Below, piece after piece: positions 8,987 through 18,224 of a stretch of 64,000 nucleotides of DNA; position 1 is the first letter of the stretch; each line of letters starts with the position of its first letter. The position numbers and the translations under genes were made by a program. The notes below the pieces were generated by a model that was not told the DNA's origin, did no database searches, and saw nothing but the letters and a program-made list of their open reading frames with translations. The stretch is from Pseudolabrys sp. (GTDB lineage: Bacteria > Pseudomonadota > Alphaproteobacteria > Rhizobiales > Xanthobacteraceae), in assembly GCA_017849615.1 (NCBI GenBank), contig JAFIGS010000010.1:1-64000 (forward strand), read 5' to 3'.

Positions 8987-9187
8987 TCCAGCTCGGCCTT
9001 GGCGCCGCGCGGAGTTTATTAACATCCCCGATGCTAAGTCCGGCGCGCTCCAAAAGGCGCGCCGGCGTTAAGGACGCGCGCCGCGGTTTAGGTTAATCTG
9101 TAGCATTGCTCGCATCCCGCTGCCGCCGGTGTCATGGTCGGCTCGGGGATAAGGCGGGCGAGGCGTTGTGTTCGGAGGCGTCGTTCC

Positions 9188-10483
9188 ATGATTGAACCGA
9201 TCATGTTTTTCGGGATCGGGTTTTTCGTCGCGGCCTTGGTTGGCCTCGTCGTCGTCCCGCTGGTGCATAACCGCGCCGTGCGCCTCACCATGCATCGCCT
9301 CGAGGCCGCGACGCCTCTGTCGATGGCCGAGATCCAGGCCGACAAGGATCAGCTCCGCGCCGAATTCGCCATGTCCACGCGCCGTCTCGAGGTCGCGGTC
9401 GAGGGCCTGCGCACCAAGAGCACCAGCCAGCTCGCCGAACTCGGCAAGAAGGGCGACGCCATCAACCGGCTGAAGATCGAACTCGGCGAGAAGACCGCCA
9501 CCATTTTCGCGCTCGAAGCGCGCGACAAGGCGCTGCGCGACCAGTTGCGCGTGACCGAGGAGGAATTCGCGGTCAAGACCAGCGCCATGCTGGATGCCCA
9601 GCGCGCCCTCACCGAAAAGGAGGCCGAGGTCGCCCGCGTGCTCGCCTCGTTCGACGAGCAGTCGAGCATCAATGAGGCGCAGAAGGTCGAACTCGTCGCG
9701 CTCAAGACCCAGGTCGACGCGCTCAAGGGCCGCGTCGATGAGGCCAACAACGAATTGCGCATCGTCGAGGACCGCCGCGACGCCGAACGCGTCGAACTCA
9801 AGGCGGCGACGCAGGAGCTCACCGAAGAGCGCGGCAAGGTCGAGAATCTCGGCCGTCGCGTCGGCGAGCTCGAGCACGCCTTGGTCGCCCAGACCACCGA
9901 AGCCGAAATCCTCGGCCGCCGCGCCGCCGACATGGAAAACCGCCTTGGCGAACAGATGCGTCTTCTCGCCGAGAGCGATGCCGCGCTCAAGCAGATGCGG
10001 GGCGAGATGGAAGTCGCGCGCAAGACCGAAAGCGATTTGCGCGCCGCCGTCGCCGAGCTCGACGCCCGGGCCAGCGCCGCGACCCAGCAGCTGCGCGCCG
10101 AGAACGCCCAGCTTCTCGCCGAGAACGAGCGCACCAAGGACGAGCGCGACCGCGCCTTGCGCGATCTGAGCACGCTCAAGCGCGAGACCGAGGAAAACTG
10201 GAACGCCGAGCGCATCGAGAATTCGCTGATGCGCGAGCGCATCAACGATGTCGCCGCGGAGATCGCGCGCCTGTCCTCGGCGCTGGAAGGCCCCAACTCG
10301 CCGATCGACGCCATCCTCGCCGCCGAAACCGCGCGCGACCGCGCCGCCCAGGCGGGACAGCCGGACGCCGGAAGCGGCCACGGCGAAGCCGCGCCGGCGG
10401 GCGGCAATCTTGCCGAACGAATCCGGGCCTTGCAGACCCAGGCCACGCGTCATGCAGCCGAGGAGCAGAAGGTCCCGAACTGA
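9188..10483 (+). CDS. membrane-anchored long coiled-coil protein
   Basis: This 431-residue protein has one N-terminal transmembrane helix (FFGIGFFVAALVGLVVVPLV). About 340 residues of near-continuous coiled coil follow, rich in Glu, Arg, Ala and Leu, with a short Ala/Gly/Gln tail. The start at 9188 has GGAGG nine bases upstream, whereas the longer frame from 9134 lacks one. It resembles uncharacterised Hyphomicrobiales proteins sometimes named after chromosome-segregation coiled coils, but no enzymatic domain is present. An opposite-strand open frame of over 500 codons is a GC artefact. Confidence 0.8.
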   Translation: MIEPIMFFGIGFFVAALVGLVVVPLVHNRAVRLTMHRLEAATPLSMAEIQADKDQLRAEFAMSTRRLEVAVEGLRTKSTSQLAELGKKGDAINRLKIELGEKTATIFALEARDKALRDQLRVTEEEFAVKTSAMLDAQRALTEKEAEVARVLASFDEQSSINEAQKVELVALKTQVDALKGRVDEANNELRIVEDRRDAERVELKAATQELTEERGKVENLGRRVGELEHALVAQTTEAEILGRRAADMENRLGEQMRLLAESDAALKQMRGEMEVARKTESDLRAAVAELDARASAATQQLRAENAQLLAENERTKDERDRALRDLSTLKRETEENWNAERIENSLMRERINDVAAEIARLSSALEGPNSPIDAILAAETARDRAAQAGQPDAGSGHGEAAPAGGNLAERIRALQTQATRHAAEEQKVPN

Positions 10484-10561
10484 CGCAATGGCGGCGAACG
10501 TGGCCTTGGCTGCCGCCGCACCCTGTTTGGCAAGCGATTCCAGCGATTTGCGCTGCTTCGC

Positions 10562-10590
10562 TTGACACCCCCGCACCGCCTTCCTTATAT
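10562..10590 (+). promoter_or_regulatory. sigma-70-type promoter of tRNA-Val
   Basis: TTGACA at 10562-10567, a 17-base spacer and TTATAT at 10585-10590 form a near-consensus housekeeping promoter. Position fits a transcription start about ten bases before the mature tRNA end at 10608. Confidence 0.7.
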
Positions 10591-10607
10591 CGCCCGGCTG
10601 AATGGCC

Positions 10608-10682
10608 GGGCGGTTAGCTCAGCGGGAGAGCACACCCTTCACACGGGTGGGGTCATAGGTTCAATCCCTATACCGCCCACCA
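10608..10682 (+). tRNA. tRNA-Val (anticodon CAC)
   Basis: The acceptor GGGCGGT pairs with ACCGCCC, followed by discriminator A and an encoded CCA at 10680-10682. The anticodon arm CACCC-TTCACAC-GGGTG gives anticodon CAC, and the T arm contains GGTTCAATCCC-type sequence. It is intact and cognate for GUG codons. Confidence 0.93.
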
Positions 10683-10706
10683 TTGGCGCCATGACGATGT
10701 TGCCCC

Positions 10707-10732
10707 AAGCCCGCGCGAGCGGGCTTTTTATT
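10707..10732 (+). terminator. rho-independent terminator after tRNA-Val
   Basis: AAGCCCGC and GCGGGCTT form an 8-bp stem around GCGA, followed by TTTTATTTT. It lies 25 bases after the tRNA. Confidence 0.85.
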
Positions 10733-10856
10733 TTGCATCGTTCGCGTCGACACGAATGTCGCCACTCTCCACAGGCACGCCACAGCCGGGTTGCCCAGGC
10801 TCGCTGCGGGGGCGATAAGCACCGCCCGCTGAATCGTCCTACCCCGAGTGTCGTCC

Positions 10857-13211
10857 ATGTCCGAACCGATCTTCCGCCGCATCGCCACCGAATTGTCCGT
10901 TCGCGTCGAACAGGTGCAGGCGACGGTGGAACTGCTCGACGGCGGCGCCACGGTTCCGTTCGTGGCGCGCTATCGCAAGGAAGCGACCGGCGGGCTGGAC
11001 GACGCGCAGCTGCGCACGCTCGACGAACGGCTGAAGTATCTGCGCGAGTTCGAAGAACGGCGCGAGGCCATCCTCAAATCGGTGCGCGAGCAGGGCAAAC
11101 TCGATGCCGCGCTTGAGGCGCAGATCATGGCCGCCGATAACAAGGGCCGCCTCGAGGATATCTACCTGCCCTACAAGCCGAAACGGCGCACCAAGGCCGA
11201 GATCGCCAAGGAGGCCGGGCTCGAGCCGCTAGCCGACCTCCTCCTGTCGGAGCCGCAGACCGATCCGCAGACGGCCGCAGCGTCCTACGTCAATGCCGAC
11301 AAGCAGGTCGCCGATATTGCCGCCGCGCTCGATGGCGCCCGCTCGATTCTGGTCGAGCGCTTCGGCGAGGACGCCGATCTCGTCGGCGCCCTGCGCGAGG
11401 CGCTGTGGACGCAAGGCCGCCTTGTGTCGAAGATGCGCGACGGCAAGGCCGAAGCCGGCGCGAAATTCTCCGACTATTTCGACTATGCCGAATCCTTCAC
11501 CAAGCTGCCGTCGCACCGCATCCTGGCGCTGTTCCGCGGCGAGAAGGAAGACGTGCTGAGCCTGCAGTTCGAAGACGAGCCGGTGCCCTCCCCGGCGGGC
11601 GTGCCCAACGCCTACGAGCTCAAGATCATGCACCGCTTCAACGTGTCGGATCGCGGCCGGCCGGCCGACCGCTGGCTCTTGGAGACCGTGCGCTGGGCCT
11701 GGCGCACCAAGATCCGCGCCCACATGAATATCGACATCCGCCTGCGCCTCTGGAACGCCGCCGAGGAAGAAGCGGTGCGTGTCTTCGCCGCGAACCTGCG
11801 CGATCTGCTGCTCGCCGCGCCGGCCGGACCGCGCGCCACGCTGGGCCTCGATCCCGGCTATCGCACCGGCGTCAAGGTCGCCGTCGTGGACGCCACCGGA
11901 CAGGTGGTCGCAACCAGCGTCATCTATCCGCACGAGCCGCAGCGCCAGTGGAACGAGGCGCTCGCCATCCTCGGCAAGCTCGCCGTGACGCACAACGTCG
12001 AACTCATTGCCATCGGCAACGGCACCGCCTCGCGGGAGACCGACAAGCTGGCGAGCGAACTCGTCAAGCTGCTCGGGCCGGAGCGCAAATTGTCCAAGAT
12101 CGTGGTGTCGGAAGCCGGCGCCTCGGTCTACTCGGCGTCAGAATTCGCGTCGCAGGAGCTGCCGAGCCTCGACGTGACCTTGCGCGGCGCGGTGTCGATC
12201 GCCCGCCGGCTCCAGGACCCGCTGGCCGAACTCGTCAAGATCGATCCGAAGTCGATCGGCGTCGGCCAGTACCAGCACGACCTGTCCCAGCACAAGCTGG
12301 CGCGCGCGCTCGACGCCGTGGTCGAGGACTGCGTGAACGCGGTCGGCGTCGATCTCAACACCGCGTCGGGGCCGCTGCTCGCCCGCGTCGCCGGCATCGG
12401 CTCGACGCTGGCGGACAACATCGTCACCCATCGCAACAACAACGGCGCATTCCGTTCGCGCAAGGCGTTGCTCGATGTGCCGCGTCTTGGGGCCAAGGCG
12501 TTCGAGCAATGCGCCGGCTTCCTGCGCATCCGCAATGGCGACGATCCGATCGACGCCTCCGGCGTGCATCCGGAATCCTACCCGGTGGTGCGCCGCATCC
12601 TCGAAGCGACCAAAAGCAACATCCAGGTGCTCATCGGCAACGCCGCCGAGCTGCGCAAGCTGTCGCCCAAGGACTTCACCGACGACACCTTCGGCCTGCC
12701 GACCGTCACCGACATCCTGCGCGAACTGGAAAAGCCCGGCCGCGATCCACGTCCTGCATTCAAGGCGGCCGAGTTCAAGGAAGGCGTCGAGACCCTGAAG
12801 GACCTCAAGCCGGGCATGATCCTCGAAGGCGCGGTGACCAATGTCGCCGCCTTCGGCGCCTTCGTCGATATCGGCGTGCACCAGGACGGGCTGGTCCACA
12901 TTTCGGCGATGTCGCGCACCTTCATCAAGGATCCGCGCGAGGTGGCCAAGCCCGGCGACATCGTGAAGGTAAAGGTGCTGGAGGTCGATGTCGGCCGGAA
13001 ACGCATCGCGCTGAGCCTGCGCCTCGACGACGAGCCCGGCGCCGACCGGCCCAAAGGCGGCAATGGCAGTGGATTGGGCGCCAGGCCGTCCGAGCGCAAC
13101 GACAAGGCGATGCGGAATTTCACCGCGCGCAAGCCCGCCGAGTCCACCGGCGGCGGCGCGCTGGCGGAAGCCATGCGCCGCGCGGCGGAAAAGAATACAC
13201 CGCGGCGCTAA
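10857..13211 (+). CDS. tex: Tex, S1-domain RNA-binding transcription accessory protein
   Basis: This 784-residue protein has the Tex order: N-terminal helical part, YqgF/RNase H-like domain ([17 protein letters not shown]), helix-hairpin-helix ([20 protein letters not shown]) and an S1 domain ([18 protein letters not shown] to KRIALSLR). A lysine/arginine-rich tail follows. Tex binds nucleic acid and affects transcription and stress responses. The ATG at 10857 is preferred over a GTG three codons earlier. Its stop overlaps the stop of the convergent xthA remnant. Confidence 0.93.
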   Translation: MSEPIFRRIATELSVRVEQVQATVELLDGGATVPFVARYRKEATGGLDDAQLRTLDERLKYLREFEERREAILKSVREQGKLDAALEAQIMAADNKGRLEDIYLPYKPKRRTKAEIAKEAGLEPLADLLLSEPQTDPQTAAASYVNADKQVADIAAALDGARSILVERFGEDADLVGALREALWTQGRLVSKMRDGKAEAGAKFSDYFDYAESFTKLPSHRILALFRGEKEDVLSLQFEDEPVPSPAGVPNAYELKIMHRFNVSDRGRPADRWLLETVRWAWRTKIRAHMNIDIRLRLWNAAEEEAVRVFAANLRDLLLAAPAGPRATLGLDPGYRTGVKVAVVDATGQVVATSVIYPHEPQRQWNEALAILGKLAVTHNVELIAIGNGTASRETDKLASELVKLLGPERKLSKIVVSEAGASVYSASEFASQELPSLDVTLRGAVSIARRLQDPLAELVKIDPKSIGVGQYQHDLSQHKLARALDAVVEDCVNAVGVDLNTASGPLLARVAGIGSTLADNIVTHRNNNGAFRSRKALLDVPRLGAKAFEQCAGFLRIRNGDDPIDASGVHPESYPVVRRILEATKSNIQVLIGNAAELRKLSPKDFTDDTFGLPTVTDILRELEKPGRDPRPAFKAAEFKEGVETLKDLKPGMILEGAVTNVAAFGAFVDIGVHQDGLVHISAMSRTFIKDPREVAKPGDIVKVKVLEVDVGRKRIALSLRLDDEPGADRPKGGNGSGLGARPSERNDKAMRNFTARKPAESTGGGALAEAMRRAAEKNTPRR

Positions 13212-13327
13212 CGCCGCGCCTTGCGCGTGCGCCTAACGCTCTTCGATTTCTTCTTCGGGCCGAGCTCGATCCACACCGGCGCGTGATCGCTGGCCTCCGG
13301 CCTGCCGCGAACGGCCGGGTCGACGCC
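13208..13327 (-). pseudogene. 3' remnant of exodeoxyribonuclease III (xthA)
   Basis: The minus strand encodes GVDPAVRGRPEASDHAPVWIEL and a basic tail before TAG. This matches the typical C-terminus of ExoIII (VRG...SDHAPVW-E-L, carrying the catalytic His of the SDH motif). Upstream of GVD the similarity stops: no other ExoIII motif can be read, and the sequence runs into the AI-2E permease region. Only about 40 codons remain, so the gene is broken. Its stop overlaps that of tex, suggesting the original tail-to-tail order survived. A functional copy may exist elsewhere. Confidence 0.65.
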
Positions 13328-13399
13328 GCCGCTTCGCTGCTCCGGTGCTCCGGTGCTCATGGCACCGACAACTGCGGTTGCTAATCCCGGTTCCGGACG

Positions 13400-14605
13400 G
13401 TGCAACCAATCGCCGCCCTCGCCGTTGTTCCGACCGGAACGCCGGCTCCCGACGTACCGGCGTCACCAGCCGGTCCGGCAAGGCCGGCCATCCTTTGGGG
13501 GCATGACTTGGACAATCGCTCGACTGACGGCGACTCGGTACAACGTGGCGCGACGACGGCCTTCGCCGCTGTTGCCGATTCCAGTCGCTGGGGGCTGGCC
13601 GCACAGGTCTCGGTCTGCGGTATATTCTTCATCGTGTTCATTGCCGCCCTCGATCTGGCGCGGCCTATTCTGCTTCCAGCCACCTTCGCCCTCGTGGTCG
13701 GCCTGATGCTGGGGCCGCTGGCGGCACGCGGCGACCGTGCCGGCGTGCCGTCATTGGTCACGGCCATGGTGTTGTGGCTGCTGGTGATTCTGGTCTGCAA
13801 CGGCGTCATCATGCTGCTGTCGGCGCCGGTGATCGACTGGCTCGGCCAAGCCCCGGAAATCGGCCGCGTCCTCAAGGAGCGCCTGCATTTCCTCGACGGC
13901 CCGTGGTCGGCCCTGCAGGACGTGCGCCGCGCGATCTCCCCGGGCGATTCCAACAAGGGCCTGGGCATCGACGTGATGAATTTCGTGTCGCCGATCTTCT
14001 CCTTTGCGACTCCGGCGCTGGGGCAAACCGTCATTTTCTTCGGCACGCTGTTCTTCGTGCTGCTCGGACGGTCGGAACTGCGCCGCGCTCTGGTGGTCGG
14101 CTTCAAGGATCAGAAGGTGCGTCTGCGCACCCTCAAGATCTGGAATAACATCGAGCAGCAGCTCACCAGCTATTTGAGTGTGGTCACGGTCATCAATTTC
14201 GTGGTCGGCCTCGCCGCGGGCGTGATCGCCTACGCGGTCGGGCTGCCCAACGCGCTAGCCTGGGGCGTGCTGGCCATGATCCTCAATTTCATTCCGTATC
14301 TCGGCGCCATCATCATGGAGCTCATTCTGCTCGCCGTCGGGCTCGTCACCTTTCCCACGCTGACGCATGCGCTTGCCGCGCCGGCGCTCTACCTCGCCTT
14401 CACCACGCTCGAGGGCCATTTCATCACGCCCAGCATCATGGGCCGGCGCCTGACCTTGTCGCCGCTCATCGTGTTTCTGGCGCTGGTGTTCTGGACCTGG
14501 CTGTGGGGGCCGGCCGGCGCATTCCTCGCCGTGCCGCTCCTGATCGTGGGCCTGGTCGCCCTTAACCACATCTCGCCGAAACAGACGCCCACCTTGCCGG
14601 GCTGA
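13400..14605 (+). CDS. AI-2E family (PerM/TqsA-like) membrane protein
   Basis: The frame encodes 401 residues with about eight hydrophobic segments. Examples are VSVCGIFFIVFIAALDLA near residue 75, SLVTAMVLWLLVILVCN, and the paired C-terminal helices in LSPLIVFLALVFWTWLWG. The GPAGAFLAVPLL motif near the end is typical of the family. These permeases export small molecules, substrate unknown here. The true start is uncertain: the GTG at 13400 lacks a clear ribosome site, and a TTG at 13508 with GGGGG upstream would remove 36 low-complexity residues. The upstream side abuts the xthA remnant, so the N-terminus may be rearranged. Confidence 0.85.
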   Translation: MQPIAALAVVPTGTPAPDVPASPAGPARPAILWGHDLDNRSTDGDSVQRGATTAFAAVADSSRWGLAAQVSVCGIFFIVFIAALDLARPILLPATFALVVGLMLGPLAARGDRAGVPSLVTAMVLWLLVILVCNGVIMLLSAPVIDWLGQAPEIGRVLKERLHFLDGPWSALQDVRRAISPGDSNKGLGIDVMNFVSPIFSFATPALGQTVIFFGTLFFVLLGRSELRRALVVGFKDQKVRLRTLKIWNNIEQQLTSYLSVVTVINFVVGLAAGVIAYAVGLPNALAWGVLAMILNFIPYLGAIIMELILLAVGLVTFPTLTHALAAPALYLAFTTLEGHFITPSIMGRRLTLSPLIVFLALVFWTWLWGPAGAFLAVPLLIVGLVALNHISPKQTPTLPG

Positions 14606-14679
14606 CGCCGCCTGTGGAACCAGCCTGCCAGGGCGCGCGTTAGGCCTGCACATCCGCACCATCAGTCCTGAGGGTAATC

Positions 14680-15027
14680 ATGTCCACGCGCAGCAAAATC
14701 GCCTCCTCCACCAGCGACGAAATCGAGGCCATCAAGGATCTGATGTCCGACCTCGAAAAGCGCTTGCAGCGCCTTGGTGGCTCGGCCAAGAGCGAAGTCG
14801 CGGGCGGCGCCAGCGATATTTCCGATTTCGTCAACGATGCCCTCAGCGGCATCATGGGCCGCGTGCGCAACAACGCCCAGTCGGTGACCGACAGCGTCGC
14901 GGACAAGGCGAGCGAGATCGGCGGCGACGCGGTCAAGAAGATCGTCAGCGAAGTCGAAACCCGGCCGCTCACCATGCTGGCCATTGCCGCCGGCATCGGT
15001 TTCCTGTTCGGCGTAGCGCGTCGCTGA
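14680..15027 (+). CDS. DUF883/ElaB-YqjD-like small membrane protein
   Basis: This 115-residue protein is amphipathic helix for most of its length (EIEAIKDLMSDLEKRLQ onwards) and ends with a single C-terminal hydrophobic helix (PLTMLAIAAGIGFLFGVARR). That is the layout of ElaB/YqjD proteins, which in E. coli tether ribosomes or respond to stress at the inner membrane. It is followed ten bases later by another small membrane protein gene, so the two are likely cotranscribed. Confidence 0.75.
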   Translation: MSTRSKIASSTSDEIEAIKDLMSDLEKRLQRLGGSAKSEVAGGASDISDFVNDALSGIMGRVRNNAQSVTDSVADKASEIGGDAVKKIVSEVETRPLTMLAIAAGIGFLFGVARR

Positions 15028-15037
15028 CGGGCGCGCC

Positions 15038-15421
15038 ATGCGACTGACCAACATCGCCGAAAGTGCCATCAACGCCATGATCGCGCGCTATCTCAAGCGC
15101 GCGATCCTTGTGGCGCTGGTCGGCATTTTCGGCATTGTCACGCTTTACTACCTCAGCGCCGCCGGCCTGATGGCCCTGGCGCTGACCTACGGGCCGCTCT
15201 ACGCATACCTGATCATGGCCGGCATCTATGCGGTAGCCGGCCTGATCGCGCTGACGGCCTTCTACGCGATGCGCAGTCGCCCGGCCGTTCGTCAGAATGC
15301 GGTGGGCGATGCCGCTGCGGCCTCGATGAGCCCGCGCAATATGCAGATCGCCATGCTGGTGGAAGCCGTGATGCTCGGTTATTCGCTGGCGCGCAAGTCC
15401 GGCAACAAGAGCATCATTTAA
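15038..15421 (+). CDS. small two-helix membrane protein (holin-superfamily-like)
   Basis: This 127-residue protein has two strong transmembrane helices (LVALVGIFGIVTLYYLSAAGL and LIMAGIYAVAGLIALTAFYAM) and a polar C-terminal tail. The arrangement resembles DUF1469/phage-holin-like companions of ElaB/YqjD proteins, which agrees with its neighbour. No catalytic residues are visible. It ends three bases before the convergent DUF971 gene. Confidence 0.7.
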   Translation: MRLTNIAESAINAMIARYLKRAILVALVGIFGIVTLYYLSAAGLMALALTYGPLYAYLIMAGIYAVAGLIALTAFYAMRSRPAVRQNAVGDAAAASMSPRNMQIAMLVEAVMLGYSLARKSGNKSII

Positions 15422-15424
15422 GCG

Positions 15425-15805
15425 CTAGCGTTTCGCCGGCTCGCGAGACAGACCCTTGGCGGCCAGTTCGTCCAGATAGCCCTGCCATACCGCAGCCTGA
15501 TCGCGGCCGAGCCGGTACAGGTTCGACCAGTCGAAAATGCCGGTCGAATGCATGTCGTCGAACACGAGCCGCACCGCGTAATTGCCGACCTGCAACACTT
15601 CGATGATCTCGACATTGCGCTTGCCGGGCACCGTCACGCGCTCGCTCGGCGAATGGCCCTGCACTTCCGCGCTGGGGCTGTTGACGCGCAGATATTCCGC
15701 CGGCAGGTTGAAACGCGCGCCGTCGTCATAGGCCACGGTCAGCGTCCTGCGGTCCTTGTGCAGGCGCAATTCGGTCGGCCAGGGGGCGTTTGCCGTTTTG
15801 GTCAT
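15425..15805 (-). CDS. DUF971 family protein
   Basis: The 126-residue protein matches DUF971 throughout: PTELRLHKDRRTLTVAYDDG at the start, LPAEYLRVNSPSAEVQGH, then YAVRLVFDDMHSTGIFDWSNLYRLG. This fold also occurs at the N-terminus of gamma-butyrobetaine hydroxylase and is linked to iron-sulfur protein assembly in some bacteria. It is complete, monocistronic and divergent from kdgK. Confidence 0.85.
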   Translation of the reverse strand: MTKTANAPWPTELRLHKDRRTLTVAYDDGARFNLPAEYLRVNSPSAEVQGHSPSERVTVPGKRNVEIIEVLQVGNYAVRLVFDDMHSTGIFDWSNLYRLGRDQAAVWQGYLDELAAKGLSREPAKR

Positions 15806-15886
15806 GACGCCCTTCTAATCGTCCGCGCCCCGTCGCACAATTCCTGATATAGAACCGGGCGCGAACAGACCGGAGCCGGACGAGGC

Positions 15887-16822
15887 ATGGGGGAACGGAT
15901 CGACATACTGTCCATGGGCGAGCCCATGGTCGAATTCAATCAGACCCGCGAGGGTGGCGGCGATACGTTCCTGCGCGGCTGCGGCGGCGACTCCTCCAAC
16001 TTCGCCGTGGCGGCGGCGCGCCAGGGCGCGCGAACGGGCTACATCTCGGCGATCGGCGCCGACACCAACGGCGCGCTGCTGCGCCAGCTCTGGACAAGCG
16101 AAGGCATCGACGACAGCCACGTGCGCACATCGCCGGACGCACCGACCGGCGTCTATTTCGTCAGCCATGGCGCGGACGGCCACCAGTTCGATTTCTGCAG
16201 GACCGGCTCGGCGGCGAGCCGCTACAGCGCCTCCGATCTGCCGCTCGATGCCATCGCGCAGGCCAAGGTGTTGCACCTGTCCGGGATATCGCTCGGCATT
16301 TCCGCCACCGCCTGCGATGCCTGTTACAAAGCGATCGAGCATGCGCGGGGAAACGGCGTCACGGTATCGTTCGACACCAATCTGCGCCGCAAGCTGTGGC
16401 CGCTCGGCCGCGCGCGGGCCACGATCTGGGATGTGACGTCGCTCGCCGACATCTGCCTGCCCAGTTATGACGACGTCGTTCAGCTATCCGACCTCAAAGA
16501 CCCCGATCAGATCGTGGACCGCTGCCTGGCGGCCGGCGCGCGCATCGTGGCGCTCAAGCTCGGCGCCGAGGGCACGCTGGTGGCGGATCGCCATCGCCGC
16601 GTGCGCATCGCGCCCTATCCCTGCGACGTCGTCGATGCCACCGGCGCCGGCGATACGTTCGGCGGCGCCTTCGTCGCCCGGATCGTCGCCGGCGACGATA
16701 TCGAACAGGCCGGCCATTATGCCGCCGCGGCCGCCGCGCTCTCGACCGAAGGTTATGGCGCCGTGACGCCGATCCCGACCGCGGACAAGGTCCGTGCCCT
16801 GCTGGAGCGCCGCCGTGGTTGA
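15887..16822 (+). CDS. kdgK: 2-keto-3-deoxygluconate kinase (PfkB family)
   Basis: This 311-residue PfkB-type sugar kinase has the [17 protein letters not shown]-terminal signature and the C-terminal ATP/anion-hole motif [13 protein letters not shown] with catalytic D after GAG. KDG kinase is the likeliest substrate assignment because eda lies two genes downstream: KDG is phosphorylated to KDPG, which Eda cleaves. The 3' end overlaps mgsA by eight bases. The substrate could instead be a related sugar acid. Confidence 0.85.
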   Translation: MGERIDILSMGEPMVEFNQTREGGGDTFLRGCGGDSSNFAVAAARQGARTGYISAIGADTNGALLRQLWTSEGIDDSHVRTSPDAPTGVYFVSHGADGHQFDFCRTGSAASRYSASDLPLDAIAQAKVLHLSGISLGISATACDACYKAIEHARGNGVTVSFDTNLRRKLWPLGRARATIWDVTSLADICLPSYDDVVQLSDLKDPDQIVDRCLAAGARIVALKLGAEGTLVADRHRRVRIAPYPCDVVDATGAGDTFGGAFVARIVAGDDIEQAGHYAAAAAALSTEGYGAVTPIPTADKVRALLERRRG

Positions 16823-17207
16823 AAAACTCAGGATCGCGCTCATCGCGCACGATGCGCAGAAGGCCGCGATGGCCGACTGGGCGCACACGCATGAAGCCCG
16901 GCTGTCCCGATGCGCGCTGGTCGCCACCGGCAATACCGGCCTGCAACTGATGACGCGTTGCCCTTCGCTCGCGGTCGATCGGCTGCTCAGCGGCCCCCTG
17001 GGCGGCGACCAGCAGATCGGCGCGCGCATCGTCGAAGGCAAGGTCGATGCCCTGATCTTCTTCATCGATCCCCTGTCGGCGCATCCGCACGACGTCGACG
17101 TCAAGGCACTCGTGCGCGTCGCCGTGCTGAGCAATATCCTGTTCGCGCTGAACCGCACCACCGCCGATACGGTGCTCTTAAGCCTGATGCCGGAGACCGG
17201 CCGATGA
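16815..17207 (+). CDS. mgsA: methylglyoxal synthase
   Basis: This 130-residue enzyme converts dihydroxyacetone phosphate to methylglyoxal and phosphate. Conserved features are [10 protein letters not shown] (H12, D13), [20 protein letters not shown] with catalytic D65, and [15 protein letters not shown] with H92. It lacks the C-terminal extension of E. coli MgsA. The GTG at 16815 has GGAG seven bases upstream inside the kdgK 3' end, and its TGA overlaps the eda start, so all three genes are translationally coupled. Confidence 0.92.
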   Translation: MVEKLRIALIAHDAQKAAMADWAHTHEARLSRCALVATGNTGLQLMTRCPSLAVDRLLSGPLGGDQQIGARIVEGKVDALIFFIDPLSAHPHDVDVKALVRVAVLSNILFALNRTTADTVLLSLMPETGR

Positions 17208-17857
17208 AGGTCAATACATCCTCGGAGGGCGCACGCGCATTGCTGGCGCTGGCGCCGGTCATTCCGGTCATCACCATCGACAGGGCGGCGGACGCCGTGC
17301 CGCTGGCGCAGGCCCTGGTGCGCGGCGGCCTGCCCGCCATCGAAATCACTTTGCGCACCGACGCCGCCATCGGCGCGGCCAAGGCGATCATCGCAGACGT
17401 CCAGGAGGCCATCGTAGGCCTCGGCACGGTGCTGACGCCGGCCGATCTCGAGCGCGCCGCCGACATCGGCGCGGCCTTCGCCATCAGCCCCGGTTGCTCG
17501 CCAGATCTGCTGCGCGCGGCCGCCGCCGGCGACTTGCCTTATGCGCCGGGCATCCAGACGGCATCCGAGCTGATGGCCTGCGTCAACGCCGGCTTCGATG
17601 TGGTGAAGTTCTTTCCCGCCGCGCCGGCCGGCGGCCTCGCCGCGTTGAACGCGCTGGCCGGTCCCTTTCCCTCGGTCAGCTATTGCCCGACCGGCGGCAT
17701 TGGCGAGGTCAACGCTTCCGACTGGCTGGCACATCCTAAAGTCATTGCGGTCGGCGGCTCCTGGATCGCGCCGCCGGCGGCGATCAGGGATGGCGCCTGG
17801 GATGCGATCGAGAGCCGCGCCCGCGCGGCGAGCGGGCTGCGTCAAGCGCGTGGCTGA
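17204..17857 (+). CDS. eda: KDPG/KHG aldolase
   Basis: This 217-residue aldolase cleaves 2-keto-3-deoxy-6-phosphogluconate to pyruvate and glyceraldehyde-3-phosphate. E48 lies in AIEITLRTD, the Schiff-base lysine is K135 in [10 protein letters not shown], and PTGGI is near the phosphate site. The ATG overlaps the mgsA stop. Together with kdgK this is a KDG to pyruvate branch. No edd or regulator gene is nearby. Confidence 0.9.
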   Translation: MKVNTSSEGARALLALAPVIPVITIDRAADAVPLAQALVRGGLPAIEITLRTDAAIGAAKAIIADVQEAIVGLGTVLTPADLERAADIGAAFAISPGCSPDLLRAAAAGDLPYAPGIQTASELMACVNAGFDVVKFFPAAPAGGLAALNALAGPFPSVSYCPTGGIGEVNASDWLAHPKVIAVGGSWIAPPAAIRDGAWDAIESRARAASGLRQARG

Positions 17858-17887
17858 TTAGAAGATCGGCCGGAGAAGAACGAGGCT

Positions 17888-18030
17888 CCGCGAGGGGACT
17901 CGAACCCCTGTTTTCGCCGTGGTTGCGCGCTCGGGTACCGCCGAGCGCCCTCTTTCGGCAACTGGATTGCTCGTTTTAGAGACGAGGCCGGAAAACAGCA
18001 TTACACAGCTCTAGGAGCGGCCGATGACGC
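17888..18030 (-). other. tRNA-like sequence sharing 29 nt with tRNA-Glu
   Basis: Positions 17893-17921 are identical to the T arm, variable loop and 3' anticodon stem of the intact tRNA-Glu at 41051-41126. Read on the minus strand, a 5-bp stem with loop CTCTAAA (17970-17986, a CUA anticodon position) comes first. A long extra arm (GTTGC/GCAAC enclosing an 8-bp GCGCTCGG stem, 17922-17962) follows, then the T arm. The acceptor strand CGCGGAGC finds no full partner and no CCA follows. It is probably a rearranged tRNA-Glu remnant or old attachment site; a functional unusual tRNA is possible but unsupported. The rest of the gap to 18224 shows no gene. Confidence 0.45.
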
Positions 18031-18224
18031 TAGGATGCCGATAACCTGACCGTCTTCTCCTTCGGTCAGGCGCAAGTACTCGCGCGCGAGCAATGCCATC
18101 GAGCCGCAGCTTGCCGTGGGGGCTACGCCGGTATGACTTGAACCTGCGATCAAGCCCTACGATCACGTTGGTTGAATTCCGTTTGTCGGTTCTGCGGTCA
18201 CTGCGTGGTCAGTGTCTCAGACTG

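Noticed and set aside
9068-10576. Minus-strand open frame of 502 codons opposite the coiled-coil gene
   Set aside because: Antisense of a Glu/Arg/Ala-rich coiled coil produces long Leu/Gly-rich frames. No start signal or family.
17888-18030. Two-piece tmRNA (ssrA) or selenocysteine tRNA
   Set aside because: No tag-peptide reading frame of the ANDN type and no acceptor pairing or UCA anticodon were found, so neither call is supported.
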